Below, piece by piece: positions 8,684-17,007 of a stretch of 64,000 nt of DNA (position 1 is its first letter; every line of letters starts with the position of its first letter). The notes under the pieces were generated by a model that was given only the letters and a program-made list of their open reading frames with translations, did no database searches and had not been told where the DNA came from. The stretch lies in NCBI GenBank assembly GCA_016401345.1, contig JAEACG010000001.1, positions 1,116,001 to 1,180,000 on the forward strand. The letters are read 5' to 3'. This DNA is from Fictibacillus nanhaiensis. Its GTDB lineage: Bacteria > Bacillota > Bacilli > Bacillales > Fictibacillaceae. Position numbers and translations under genes: made by a program.

Positions 8684-10153
8684 CTATAACTTCATCGTGA
8701 TCGTCTTCGCTTCTGAATAAAACTCGAAGCTGTGTCTTCCGCCTTCACGCCCGATTCCGCTTGCCTTAGAACCGCCAAATGGCGTACGCAAGTCTCGTAT
8801 GTACCAGCAGTTGATCCACAAGAGACCAGAATCTACAGCTGCCGAAACACGTTGAGCGCGGCGTAAATCGTTCGTCCAAACAACACCCGCCAAACCGTAC
8901 TGTGAATCGTTTGCAATACGAATTGCGTCTTCTTCTGTTTTAAACGGTATGACAACGAGCACAGGTCCAAATATCTCCTCTTGTGCAACACGCCATTTAT
9001 TGTTCACATCATATAAAACGGTAGGTTCATAGAAGTTTCCGTTCCCGAGCCCCTCAACCCGTTTACCCCCGCAAGCGAGTTTGGCTCCTTCTTTAATTCC
9101 GATGTCCACAAACGTTTCTACCGTCTCCAAGTGACTTTTTGACACGAGTGCACCCATGTCGGTATCTTCCTGAGTAGGGTCACCTACTTTAATTTTTTTC
9201 ACAGCTGAAACAAACTTGTCCATAAACTGATCATAAATGCTTTCTTGCAAAAGCAGACGGGAACCGGCAAGGCAGATCTCGCCTTGATTTCGGTAGATCG
9301 CATCTATAGACCCTTTTACCGCTTCATCAAGATCTGCATCTTCAAAAACGATGTTTGCCGACTTTCCACCTAACTCCAGCGAAACCGGAATCAAATTTTC
9401 AGCCGCGTTCTTCATAATCGTTTTCCCAGTGTTCGATTCACCTACAAAAGAGATGCGGCGGACGTTTGGATCAGTCGTCATCGCTGACCCCATCGTGCTT
9501 CCTGGCCCAGTGATAATGTTTAATACACCTGGCGGAAGTCCTGCTTCATTTGCTATTTCGCCAAACATGACAGCAGAAAGAGGTGTATATGATGCGGGCT
9601 TAACGACAACTGTGTTTCCAGCCGCTAGTGCTGCGGAAGCTTTCCATGTCATCTGCATGAACGGCAGATTCCAAGGGATAATCAGACTTGTAACTCCAGC
9701 TGGACTGTATTTGGCGTATGACATGATATTGTGTTTGTCATAATGCTCACTCACCATGTACTTGGACATCTCAGCAAAAAAACGGAAATTGGAGGCCGCT
9801 CGTGGAATATCAAACCCTCGGCTCTCTTTGATCGGTTTTCCTACGTCGAGTGTCTCTACCATCGCAAGTTCATCCATGTTTTCCATAATAAGGTCTGACA
9901 TTTTACATAAAATTTCGGATCGTTCTTCTACAGGCATCTTGCTCCAGACGCCGCTATCATAGGCATTTCTGGCAGATTGAATCGCTCGTTTCGCATCTTG
10001 TTCACTGCCGTTTGCAACAAGCGCTAATCTCTCATTTGTTGCAGGATTGATGGATTCAAAGGTTTCACCCGAAAGTGCATCGACATATTCTCCATCAATG
10101 AACAATTTTGCGTTATTCACTTTCACTTGCTGCGTGAGGGTTTCTGCTTTCAT
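8684..10153 (-). CDS. 2-aminomuconate 6-semialdehyde dehydrogenase
   Basis: A 489-residue NAD-dependent aldehyde dehydrogenase with IIPWNLPFMQ, the catalytic Glu segment LELGGKSANIV and the catalytic Cys near residue 300 (QGEICLAGSR). It is closest in type to 2-hydroxymuconic / aminomuconic semialdehyde dehydrogenases (DmpC, AmnC, NbaE). From its place after the ACMS decarboxylase and deaminase genes, it should oxidise 2-aminomuconate semialdehyde to 2-aminomuconate. The start is ATG, 3 bp after the upstream gene. Substrate choice rests on context. Confidence 0.88.
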   Translation of the reverse strand: MKAETLTQQVKVNNAKLFIDGEYVDALSGETFESINPATNERLALVANGSEQDAKRAIQSARNAYDSGVWSKMPVEERSEILCKMSDLIMENMDELAMVETLDVGKPIKESRGFDIPRAASNFRFFAEMSKYMVSEHYDKHNIMSYAKYSPAGVTSLIIPWNLPFMQMTWKASAALAAGNTVVVKPASYTPLSAVMFGEIANEAGLPPGVLNIITGPGSTMGSAMTTDPNVRRISFVGESNTGKTIMKNAAENLIPVSLELGGKSANIVFEDADLDEAVKGSIDAIYRNQGEICLAGSRLLLQESIYDQFMDKFVSAVKKIKVGDPTQEDTDMGALVSKSHLETVETFVDIGIKEGAKLACGGKRVEGLGNGNFYEPTVLYDVNNKWRVAQEEIFGPVLVVIPFKTEEDAIRIANDSQYGLAGVVWTNDLRRAQRVSAAVDSGLLWINCWYIRDLRTPFGGSKASGIGREGGRHSFEFYSEAKTITMKL

Positions 10154-10156
10154 TTG

Positions 10157-10627
10157 TTAGTCCCCCTTCTCTTCTTCCACTTCAACAATCATTTCAATTT
10201 CGATTGCCGTTCCGCCTGGCAGCTGGGCCATTCCAACTGCTGATCGGGCATGCTTTCCTTTCTCGCCAAAAACATCAACCAAAAGATCTGACGCACCGTT
10301 GATTACTTTTGGCTGATCGATAAAATCCTCCGTGCAATTCACGAATCCAAGAAGTTTTACAATGCGTTTTACTTTATTTAAACTTCCAAGCTCGTTCTGA
10401 ACCACTGCCAGCAAATTCAGCATGGATTGGCGAGAAGCGGCATACCCGTCTTCTAAGGATAAGTCTCTTCCTAGCTTTCCGTGGTATTGATCGACACCTT
10501 GTCCGGCTGTAAATAGAAGATTACCCACTCTTACACAGCCAACATAGTTTCCGACAGCTCTGCGCACTTCAGGCAATATGATTCCTAACGCTTCAAGCTT
10601 ATCCTCCGGTGTTTGAATGACTTGCAA
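10157..10627 (-). CDS. RidA/YjgF-family 2-aminomuconate deaminase
   Basis: A RidA-fold protein of about 156 residues, with the typical GNLLFTAGQG strand and a C-terminal half ending in AIEIEMIVEVE. In 2-nitrobenzoate and 2-aminophenol pathways a RidA-type enzyme (AmnD / NbaF) deaminates 2-aminomuconate to 4-oxalocrotonate, and the gene's place here fits that step. The start is uncertain: a TTG at 10627 has GGGGTG 6 nt upstream, while a TTG at 10654 gives 165 residues but no ribosome site. Either choice overlaps the decarboxylase gene. Confidence 0.8.
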   Translation of the reverse strand: MQVIQTPEDKLEALGIILPEVRRAVGNYVGCVRVGNLLFTAGQGVDQYHGKLGRDLSLEDGYAASRQSMLNLLAVVQNELGSLNKVKRIVKLLGFVNCTEDFIDQPKVINGASDLLVDVFGEKGKHARSAVGMAQLPGGTAIEIEMIVEVEEEKGD

Positions 10628-11639
10628 CGGCTGCACCCCGCTTTCTTTTACCAAGACTTAAAAATTCAGCAGCGTTTCCGCCAAACATCCCTTTACGCTG
10701 TTCATCCGTCAGCTCAAGCGTTTCGTCCAGGACTTTTCCGGGATTCACTTCACGTAGCAGAAACGGATAATCTGAACCCATAAAGATCTTATCTGAACCG
10801 AATCGCTCCATCATATAGCGGATGTTCATCGGATCGTAATTTAATGAATCAAAATAAAACTGCTTTGCATAATGACTTGGGGGATGTGTTGTCAGGCGAA
10901 GATGCGGCCACACCTGCCACCCTTGATCAAGACGCGGAATCAAGTAAGGAAACGAACCTCCTCCATGAGCAAAACAAATTTTCAGTTTAGGGAATTTTTC
11001 CATCATACCGCTCCAGATAAGTGAAGCTGCGGCTAATGCCGTTTCACTCGGCATCCCGATCGTATACATAAAGTTATGGTTTGGCATACGCTCTTTCCCA
11101 AGCGTTTCCCACGGATGAATAAAGAGCGGCACTTCCCACTTTTCCGCCATCTCAAAAAACGGAAGAAAGTCAGGATGATCGAGATTCTGTCCATTTATAT
11201 TTGTTCCAATCTCGATTCCATGAAGTCCAAGGTCATTCATACAGCGTTCCATTTCACGGATCGCCGTTTCTGAATCCTGCATGGGAACCGTTCCTAGACC
11301 AGCAAAGCGGTCGGGATATTCATTCACGGTTTCGGCTATAAAGTCGTTCTGTATCCTTGCCATCATTTCCGCTTGTTCAGGTGGAGCCCAGTACGAGAAT
11401 GTAACAGGGATCGGGGATAGCACTTGAATGTCTACCCCTTCACGGTCCATGTCCTGTATTCGTTTTTTCGGATCCCATACTTGGTCAGTTACATCTCTAA
11501 AATTTTTCCCGCCTACCATAATGGCTGCGCCGCAAGCACAAGTCCTGTTTAACACCGGCCACCTTTCTCCACCATATTTTTCGGCAAAGTCAGGAAACGA
11601 CTCTGGAATGATATGCGTGTGAAAGTCGATTCTTAGCAC
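10599..11639 (-). CDS. 2-amino-3-carboxymuconate-6-semialdehyde decarboxylase
   Basis: An amidohydrolase-2 family TIM barrel. HTH near the N-terminus (RIDFHTHIIPE), His in CFAHGGGSFPY and Asp in FMGSDYP are the zinc ligands and catalytic residues of ACMSD. It removes the carboxylate from the dioxygenase product, giving 2-aminomuconate semialdehyde. The start is set at the GTG at 11639: GGAGG lies 7-8 nt upstream, and this codon overlaps the dioxygenase stop (GTGCTAA), suggesting translational coupling. A longer frame to 11687 has no ribosome site. Length is about 346 residues. Confidence 0.9.
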   Translation of the reverse strand: MLRIDFHTHIIPESFPDFAEKYGGERWPVLNRTCACGAAIMVGGKNFRDVTDQVWDPKKRIQDMDREGVDIQVLSPIPVTFSYWAPPEQAEMMARIQNDFIAETVNEYPDRFAGLGTVPMQDSETAIREMERCMNDLGLHGIEIGTNINGQNLDHPDFLPFFEMAEKWEVPLFIHPWETLGKERMPNHNFMYTIGMPSETALAAASLIWSGMMEKFPKLKICFAHGGGSFPYLIPRLDQGWQVWPHLRLTTHPPSHYAKQFYFDSLNYDPMNIRYMMERFGSDKIFMGSDYPFLLREVNPGKVLDETLELTDEQRKGMFGGNAAEFLSLGKRKRGAAVASHSNTGG

Positions 11640-12172
11640 TTCCATTCCTCCACGTTCTCTGGCATCTGATAGCCACAGTCTTTGCATAGACGAACGCGCT
11701 CATTCGAGTTAAAGCTATGAATCGCTTCTTTTACTTGTTTCTCAATATCACTCAATTGCACCGTCACGCGATGCATCTCAGAATCACAGCGGTCACAGAA
11801 CCAAACAAAGTCTTCAAGCTCACCTTGTGCACGTTTACGCTCAATGACTAGACCATACGAGTTCGCCACGCGATGCGGCGAGTGCGGAACCATCGCCGGC
11901 AGCATGAACACGTCTCCTTCTTTTACTTCAACCACTTCACGCTTGCCGTGTTTATTAATGATCTCCACATAACAGCTGCCTTTGATCTGAAAAAAGAACT
12001 CATCTGAAGGATCTACGTGAAAATCACGTCTTTTGTTCGGACCACCTAATATCATGGCGATAAATTCGGAATCTTGCCAAATGACTTTGTTGTTGACTGG
12101 GGGCTTGAGCAAGTCTTTGTTTTCATCAATCCATTTTAATAGGTTAAAAGATTTCAAAGTCGTTGTACTCAT
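11633..12172 (-). CDS. 3-hydroxyanthranilate 3,4-dioxygenase
   Basis: A 179-residue cupin that opens the ring of 3-hydroxyanthranilate to 2-amino-3-carboxymuconate semialdehyde. The catalytic iron ligands are His52 and Glu58 (DFHVDPSDEFF) and His97 (VPHSPHRV). The bacterial-type C-terminal rubredoxin-like iron site is intact: CDRC near residue 125 and CKDC near 160. Size matches NbaC / bacterial HAAO. The gene follows the monooxygenase by 15 bp, with AGGGAGG upstream of the ATG. This is the enzyme that identifies the pathway. Confidence 0.95.
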   Translation of the reverse strand: MSTTTLKSFNLLKWIDENKDLLKPPVNNKVIWQDSEFIAMILGGPNKRRDFHVDPSDEFFFQIKGSCYVEIINKHGKREVVEVKEGDVFMLPAMVPHSPHRVANSYGLVIERKRAQGELEDFVWFCDRCDSEMHRVTVQLSDIEKQVKEAIHSFNSNERVRLCKDCGYQMPENVEEWKC

Positions 12173-12187
12173 TACAATTACCTCCCT

Positions 12188-13675
12188 TTATTTAGCCAGC
12201 TTAGGCTGGTCCTTCACGAATTCATTTGTTACGGAAAGTGCTTCATCAACCATAGCGAACTTAGCTTTTCTTTTATAACCGTTATAGAAAATCGCTCTCT
12301 TACGGATTGGATCTCCAGTATAATAGCGCTCATATTGCACAAGCCGCTGGCCGAACGCTTCTCCACAAAGATCCCATGCAAGCTTAAACAGCTTTACCCG
12401 TTCAAGTGAGTCCACCCCATCTCGCCCTAAATAATACTTATCAATCTCGCTTCGGATTTCTGGTGAGTTAAAGTCATTTCCTGTCGGGGACATGAGCAAT
12501 CCGCCAGCACCGATAATTTGAATGACCTCGATTGCTCTTGGATACATTTTAGGAAGCATGCCTCTGATCGTCTCAAGCGCAGCAGCATTTGGCATTACTT
12601 CACCAGACGCAGTTGTTTCATACTCATACTCAGCTACTCGCAATAATGAGCGGATCACTTCCACGTTTTGTACAAGTTCACCTAAGTCATTTTGTACATT
12701 CAAGTATCCATCGACACCAATAGAGTCTGCTAGTTTACAAGCGACTTCTGTTGCAAATGCTAGTTTCACATATCCTCTTACACCTGACTGATGAGCAGGC
12801 TGCTGAGCAATGCCTGTCTTCGGATACAAAAGGTTAGCTGCTTCCACATTGTTATAGAGAAATACACGATCCCAAGGCACAAGCACATCATTAAAAACGA
12901 GTAGCGCATCCATCTCTTCAAATCTTGAAGCAAGTGGATGATCAAACTGTGAACGCTTGCCGTCCTGCATCGGTTCACGGCAAATAAGCTTAAGTCCTGG
13001 CGTGTCCACTGGCACCGCAAACGCGAGCGCATAACGTTCATCACCAGGTGCAAAGCCTGGGAACGAGTAGATGATGACTTCATCTGTAATTGGTGCTAAT
13101 GTTGCAAGCATCTTTGCTCCACGAACGATCAAACCTTCTGGTGTCTCCTCAACCGCTCCAAGATGAGTAAACATATCTTTTTGTCCATGTGAGTTTTTAC
13201 TTCGGTCGTTTTGCGGGTTAATGATCGCATGTGTTAAAAACAGATCATTGTCTCTTATGTAGTTAAAATAGTTTTTGATATTGACAGACCATTCAGGATT
13301 GTACTGATCGAGGAACCAGCCATTGTGTGCCATGCCGGTTACAACGACGTTCAAGAAGTCGGGAGTTCGGCCCATGAGTCCAAAAGTAGATTTTGCGTAG
13401 ATTTCAAACAACTGGCTTCTTGCCATCAATTCTTCATAGGTTGTCGGATGGAGAAAAGCATTGTTTACACGTTCACCCGACTCTTTGCAAATATGTGTAA
13501 TGGAATCTTGATATTGCGGATCGTGCTGCATGTCGTACAGTTTAGCGATCTCTTGTATTGGTTGATTAAAAACAGGTTCGTTCACCACATCTGTTACTCT
13601 CCTGCCTTCTAACCAAATTTCTGGCGAACGAGATTTTAAAGCTTGTATATATTGAGCACCAGTTCTTATTCCCAT
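12188..13675 (-). CDS. HpaB-family FADH2-dependent monooxygenase, probable anthranilate 3-monooxygenase
   Basis: A 495-residue member of the 4-hydroxyphenylacetate 3-hydroxylase large-subunit family (N-terminal [13 protein letters not shown], central PQNDRSK, C-terminal RDGVDS). Family enzymes hydroxylate aromatic rings with reduced flavin from a separate reductase. In Geobacillus thermodenitrificans a member makes 3-hydroxyanthranilate from anthranilate; being the first gene ahead of 3-hydroxyanthranilate dioxygenase, this one most likely does the same. No flavin reductase gene lies in the window. The start is the ATG at 13675, with GAGGAGG 8 nt upstream; an upstream in-frame start at 13717 lies inside the promoter. 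Confidence 0.85.
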   Translation of the reverse strand: MGIRTGAQYIQALKSRSPEIWLEGRRVTDVVNEPVFNQPIQEIAKLYDMQHDPQYQDSITHICKESGERVNNAFLHPTTYEELMARSQLFEIYAKSTFGLMGRTPDFLNVVVTGMAHNGWFLDQYNPEWSVNIKNYFNYIRDNDLFLTHAIINPQNDRSKNSHGQKDMFTHLGAVEETPEGLIVRGAKMLATLAPITDEVIIYSFPGFAPGDERYALAFAVPVDTPGLKLICREPMQDGKRSQFDHPLASRFEEMDALLVFNDVLVPWDRVFLYNNVEAANLLYPKTGIAQQPAHQSGVRGYVKLAFATEVACKLADSIGVDGYLNVQNDLGELVQNVEVIRSLLRVAEYEYETTASGEVMPNAAALETIRGMLPKMYPRAIEVIQIIGAGGLLMSPTGNDFNSPEIRSEIDKYYLGRDGVDSLERVKLFKLAWDLCGEAFGQRLVQYERYYTGDPIRKRAIFYNGYKRKAKFAMVDEALSVTNEFVKDQPKLAK

Positions 13676-13716
13676 ACCATATGCCTCCTCTATGAATCTT
13701 GTTTTAATTTGTTTCA

Positions 13717-13746
13717 ACTATATAAGAAAGCGCTTACAAGTCTCAA
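13717..13746 (-). promoter_or_regulatory. Predicted SigA promoter of the catabolic operon
   Basis: On the minus strand TTGAGA (13746-13741) and TATAGT (13722-13717) are spaced by 18 nt. A cre box fills the spacer and the IclR-type palindrome lies 5 nt upstream of the -35 box. Confidence 0.6.
13725..13738 (-). promoter_or_regulatory. CcpA cre box
   Basis: TGTAAGCGCTTTCT on the minus strand matches the cre consensus TGWAARCGYTWNCW at every defined position. It sits between the -35 and -10 boxes, the classical place for CcpA repression, so the aromatic operon should be shut off on preferred sugars. Confidence 0.75.
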
Positions 13747-13751
13747 TGCTG

Positions 13752-13772
13752 TAATTTCACATTATGAAATTA
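13752..13772. promoter_or_regulatory. Candidate IclR operator 1
   Basis: Perfect palindrome TAATTTCA-CATTA-TGAAATTA, 5 nt upstream of the -35 box of the catabolic operon. The same core occurs upstream of the iclR gene (17864-17882). Confidence 0.75.
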
Positions 13773-13833
13773 TCTGAAAATTTTATCTTCACTGTTGTTT
13801 TTTGTTGATTTCCTCTACAGGCTGCTAATAAAT

Positions 13834-13870
13834 AGAGCCCTCATGCAACATGCAAGAGTGGCTCTTTTTC
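13834..13870 (+). terminator. Stem-loop in the gap between the catabolic and TRAP operons
   Basis: AGAGCC-CTCATGCA / TGCAAGAG-GGCTCT forms a two-part stem, with TTTTTCTTT following on the plus strand. On the minus strand, the direction of the TRAP operon, the tail is ATTTATT, so it may also stop transcripts entering from dctM. Confidence 0.6.
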
Positions 13871-13932
13871 TTTGGCTGTTTTCTAAAGGAATGTTACTTT
13901 TAAATCTTTTTGTTCATTCGCTTCTTTGACAA

Positions 13933-14061
13933 GTTGATTGGAGTGCAAGTTGCGAGACTCCTGCGGGACAGGCGGGCAGGTGAGACACTTATACGTGAAA
14001 CGTCCGAATGTGGCTCACCGCCTGCCCCGCGGAAAGCGAGCAACCTGGAACGGAAATCAAC
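13933..14061. repeat. MITE-like palindromic repeat, copy 2 (intact)
   Basis: A 129-bp element running from GTTGATT to AATCAAC with imperfectly self-complementary arms (GTTGC / GCAAC, GGCAGGTGAGAC / GGCTCACCGCC). It contains no gene and lies between dctM and the catabolic promoter. It is the reference copy for the fragments at 8318, 24913 and 63008. Confidence 0.85.
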
Positions 14062-14103
14062 TACTATCAAAAGCAACAATGAATACGAAAACAGTCTTTT
14101 CTT

Positions 14104-15387
14104 TTAAAGACCGATCATTCTTGGAATCCAAAGTACCGCATCTTCTAAGTATGTGATTAAAAACAAAATAGCAATTGCAATTGCCAAGAACGGCCCTGAT
14201 GCTCTAACTAGCTTTTCGAAACGCACTTCAGCAATGGATGAAACGATAAACAGCCCGGTTCCAACAGGGGGTGTTAATAAACCAATCGTTAAGTTGATGC
14301 AAATGATTACACCAAAGTGTATTGGATCGATCTCAAACGAGGTCACGAGCGGCATAAAGACTGGAACTAAGATAATTAAAGCTGCAATCCCGTCCAGCAG
14401 CATACCGACAAACAACAGCATGACATTAACCAACAGAAGAAAAACGAACGGATTTTCAGAGATGGACAACATGCTGTCTGCAAAAACTTGCGGAAGCTGT
14501 TCAAAAGCAATTAGCCATCCAAAAATATTAGCCATTGCGATCAAGAATGTAACCGTTGCTGTACTTACTACTGTGTTAATGAGGATTTGAGGAATCGACG
14601 TCCATCTCAGTTCTCGATAAAAGAAAACGCCTACTAAGAATGCAATCACGCAAGCTACCGCCGCAGATTCCGTTGCCGTAAATGCACCAGACAGGATTCC
14701 AAAGATAATAACAAATGGAACCAAAAGTGCCGGCAATACCTTTACTGTGCTGTTCCACATTTCTTTTCCTGTCGCTCTTTTACTTTTAGGAAAATTGTAT
14801 TTGTAGCCCATGTAAGCAATAACACTTACAAACGCTACTCCGTAAATCAGTCCTGGAACAATGCCTGCCATAAACAGTCCGCCGATGGATGTTCCTGACA
14901 GCGTCCCGTAAATGATAAAGATCATACTAGGTGGAATAATGGGTGCAATAATAGATGAAGCAAGTGTTAAAGATGATGAAAATTCCCTAGAGTAACCTTC
15001 CTTCTCCATCTCAGGTACCATGATTTTACTCATCATGGCAGCTTGTGCGTTTGCAGATCCTAAGATTGAAGCTAAGAACATGTTAGCAACTACCGTTACG
15101 TATGCTAATCCTCCACGCACATGACCTACGAACACTTTTGCAAACTTAACAAGACGAGTCGTGATTCCTCCGCCGTTCATCAGTTCTCCAGCAAGCATGA
15201 ACAATGGAATAGCAAGCAAACCGAAATTATCAAGACCTGAATACAGTCTCATTGGAGTGGAATCTAATAGAGCGGTGTTCCCGTTGAGAAAAAAATAAAC
15301 GACTGTAATCATTCCTAAAACAAGTGATATCGGAATTCCCATCAACAAAAACAGAATAAAAATCCCGATAATAAGAGCAGTTGTCAT
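14104..15387 (-). CDS. dctM: TRAP transporter large permease subunit DctM
   Basis: A 427-residue protein with about 12 hydrophobic helices and the DctM family segments LVLGMITVVYFF at the N-terminus, PPSMIFIIYG near 150 and LTPPVGTGLF near 380. It forms the Na+-coupled channel of a tripartite ATP-independent periplasmic transporter. Its ATG overlaps the dctQ stop by 4 nt. The shared regulator and position next to the aromatic operon suggest that it imports anthranilate or a related aromatic or carboxylic acid (inference). Confidence 0.93.
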   Translation of the reverse strand: MTTALIIGIFILFLLMGIPISLVLGMITVVYFFLNGNTALLDSTPMRLYSGLDNFGLLAIPLFMLAGELMNGGGITTRLVKFAKVFVGHVRGGLAYVTVVANMFLASILGSANAQAAMMSKIMVPEMEKEGYSREFSSSLTLASSIIAPIIPPSMIFIIYGTLSGTSIGGLFMAGIVPGLIYGVAFVSVIAYMGYKYNFPKSKRATGKEMWNSTVKVLPALLVPFVIIFGILSGAFTATESAAVACVIAFLVGVFFYRELRWTSIPQILINTVVSTATVTFLIAMANIFGWLIAFEQLPQVFADSMLSISENPFVFLLLVNVMLLFVGMLLDGIAALIILVPVFMPLVTSFEIDPIHFGVIICINLTIGLLTPPVGTGLFIVSSIAEVRFEKLVRASGPFLAIAIAILFLITYLEDAVLWIPRMIGL

Positions 15388-15935
15388 AGATCTGCCCCCT
15401 TTGTTTTAATAACGTGAACCAATTGAGCCAGTACATGAACACATGCAAACGTTAAGCCGATTGGAACAGCACTGTAAGGAATCCACATTGGAAGCAGAAT
15501 AGCTGTGGATTTTTGAAAAGCTACCCCGTCTGACAATATCCACGTGTACGTGTACGATAGAATCAAAACTAAAAAGATAATAATGAACACCTGACTGAAT
15601 ACCGCTATCCACATTTTCACTCTTGGCGGGCAATAATCAAGCAATAGTGTAACAGCAGCCTGGGACCTGTACTTCAATCCCAGACTACCACCGATAAAAC
15701 TGATCCAAATCAATAGAAATACAGCAACTTCACCTGACCAAGATAATGGTGCGTTCAAAAAGTAGCGAAATGCCACTGAAACGGCGACAATCACTGCTAA
15801 TGCGAACATGAGAATCGCAGCAAGAAATTTTTCCACCTGACAAATTCCGTTACTAAGGCTCTGAATTATGCCGCTTCCCCCATTTATTGGAGGCTTTACA
15901 CTTTGATTGATATCCCTGTCGTAATTAATCTTCAA
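15384..15935 (-). CDS. dctQ: TRAP transporter small permease subunit DctQ
   Basis: A 183-residue membrane protein with four helices and the family signature SVAFRYFLNAPLSWSGEVAVFLLIW in its first half. It pairs with DctM. The start at the TTG at 15935 is preceded by GGTG at about 9 nt; a start further inside is possible because the first 30 residues are not conserved in the family. There is a 23-bp gap to dctP. Confidence 0.9.
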   Translation of the reverse strand: MKINYDRDINQSVKPPINGGSGIIQSLSNGICQVEKFLAAILMFALAVIVAVSVAFRYFLNAPLSWSGEVAVFLLIWISFIGGSLGLKYRSQAAVTLLLDYCPPRVKMWIAVFSQVFIIIFLVLILSYTYTWILSDGVAFQKSTAILLPMWIPYSAVPIGLTFACVHVLAQLVHVIKTKGADL

Positions 15936-15958
15936 TTAAACCACACCAATCTCTCAAT

Positions 15959-16975
15959 CTACTTTCTTACTGAATCTATAAATTCTTGAATAAGAGGGTC
16001 AGTCGGTCCGTATTTTTTATCAAATTCTTCTATATATGGCTTGAATAGTTCTGGGTCAATATCATAGATTTTCATTCCGTTGTCCGCTAGTTCTTTTCTA
16101 AACTCTTCTTCTTGCCCTGAACGTGTTTCAACCGCATAATCTGCTGCAGCTTCTAAAGATTCACGTACAATCTTCTGATCTTCTTCAGACATGCCTTCAA
16201 ACGTTTTTTTGTTAACCATTGCGACTGCCGGCCAAACCATATGATTTGTAACAGCTCCATATTTTGCAACTTCATAGTACTTGTTTGTAATCGCTGCATC
16301 CAAGTCCATGTCCATTCCGTCGATTACTCCTGTCTGTACAGCTGAGTAAACCTCAGGAAGAGGAAGTCCTTCTGTTGAAGCACCTGTTGATTTATAAAAG
16401 TCCTGCATTGGAGGGCTTGGTGTTACACGAAGTTTTAATCCTTTCATATCTTCAGGTTTTTGAACATCCTTATCTTTAAACAACATGACGCGCTGACCCG
16501 CAAAAAGATAATCCAATCCTGTAATTCCTTGCTCATCTAGTGTTGCTAGGATCTTTTTCGCTGGTTCAGACTGTCTCGCCTTATGTGCTGCTTCCAGATC
16601 TTCAAAAGCATATGGAGCAAACCATGCTGCAAATGAAGGTGAACGGGAGCTTGTGTATGCTGCTGTTATAAAACCAAAGTCAACAGAACCTGATTCGATT
16701 TGCTGCATCATATCCGCTTCACTTCCAAGCTGGGAGGATGGATAGATCTCGAGTTCAATCCTTCCATCTGACCGTTTAGATAACTCTTCTTTAAATTTCT
16801 CTGCAGCTTTATGCCACATGTGTGAAGGCGGTGTGATATGAGCTAGTTTGAACTTGTATGTCTTTCCATCAGAAGATGCATCCCCTGAACTTGCGGAATC
16901 CTTGGCTCCACTGCTGCAGGATGTTAAAAGAATCAATGCCAGCAATACAGTCATTACGATTTTAAATTTCTTCAT
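15959..16975 (-). CDS. dctP: TRAP transporter solute-binding lipoprotein DctP
   Basis: A 338-residue extracytoplasmic receptor. The N-terminal signal ends in lipobox LLTSC, so the mature protein is lipid-anchored. DctP-family hallmarks follow: KLAHITPPSHMWHKAAEKF, the IYPSSQLGSE stretch and the conserved Arg region KLRVTPSPPMQDFYKSTGA that binds substrate carboxylate. The start is the ATG at 16975 with AGGGAG 9 nt upstream; TTG at 16984 is less likely. It is the first TRAP gene after iclR, with 32 bp between, so the four genes probably form one transcript. Confidence 0.92.
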   Translation of the reverse strand: MKKFKIVMTVLLALILLTSCSSGAKDSASSGDASSDGKTYKFKLAHITPPSHMWHKAAEKFKEELSKRSDGRIELEIYPSSQLGSEADMMQQIESGSVDFGFITAAYTSSRSPSFAAWFAPYAFEDLEAAHKARQSEPAKKILATLDEQGITGLDYLFAGQRVMLFKDKDVQKPEDMKGLKLRVTPSPPMQDFYKSTGASTEGLPLPEVYSAVQTGVIDGMDMDLDAAITNKYYEVAKYGAVTNHMVWPAVAMVNKKTFEGMSEEDQKIVRESLEAAADYAVETRSGQEEEFRKELADNGMKIYDIDPELFKPYIEEFDKKYGPTDPLIQEFIDSVRK

Positions 16976-17007
16976 CCCTATCAACTCCCTTATTTATGTA
17001 AGCGTTA

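Noticed and set aside
12778-13083. Second minus-strand frame inside the monooxygenase gene
   Set aside because: Shifted frame of the HpaB-type gene, which is intact in its own frame.
14153-14590. 145-residue plus-strand frame opposite dctM
   Set aside because: It is the antisense shadow of a well-supported transporter gene and has no ribosome site or family.
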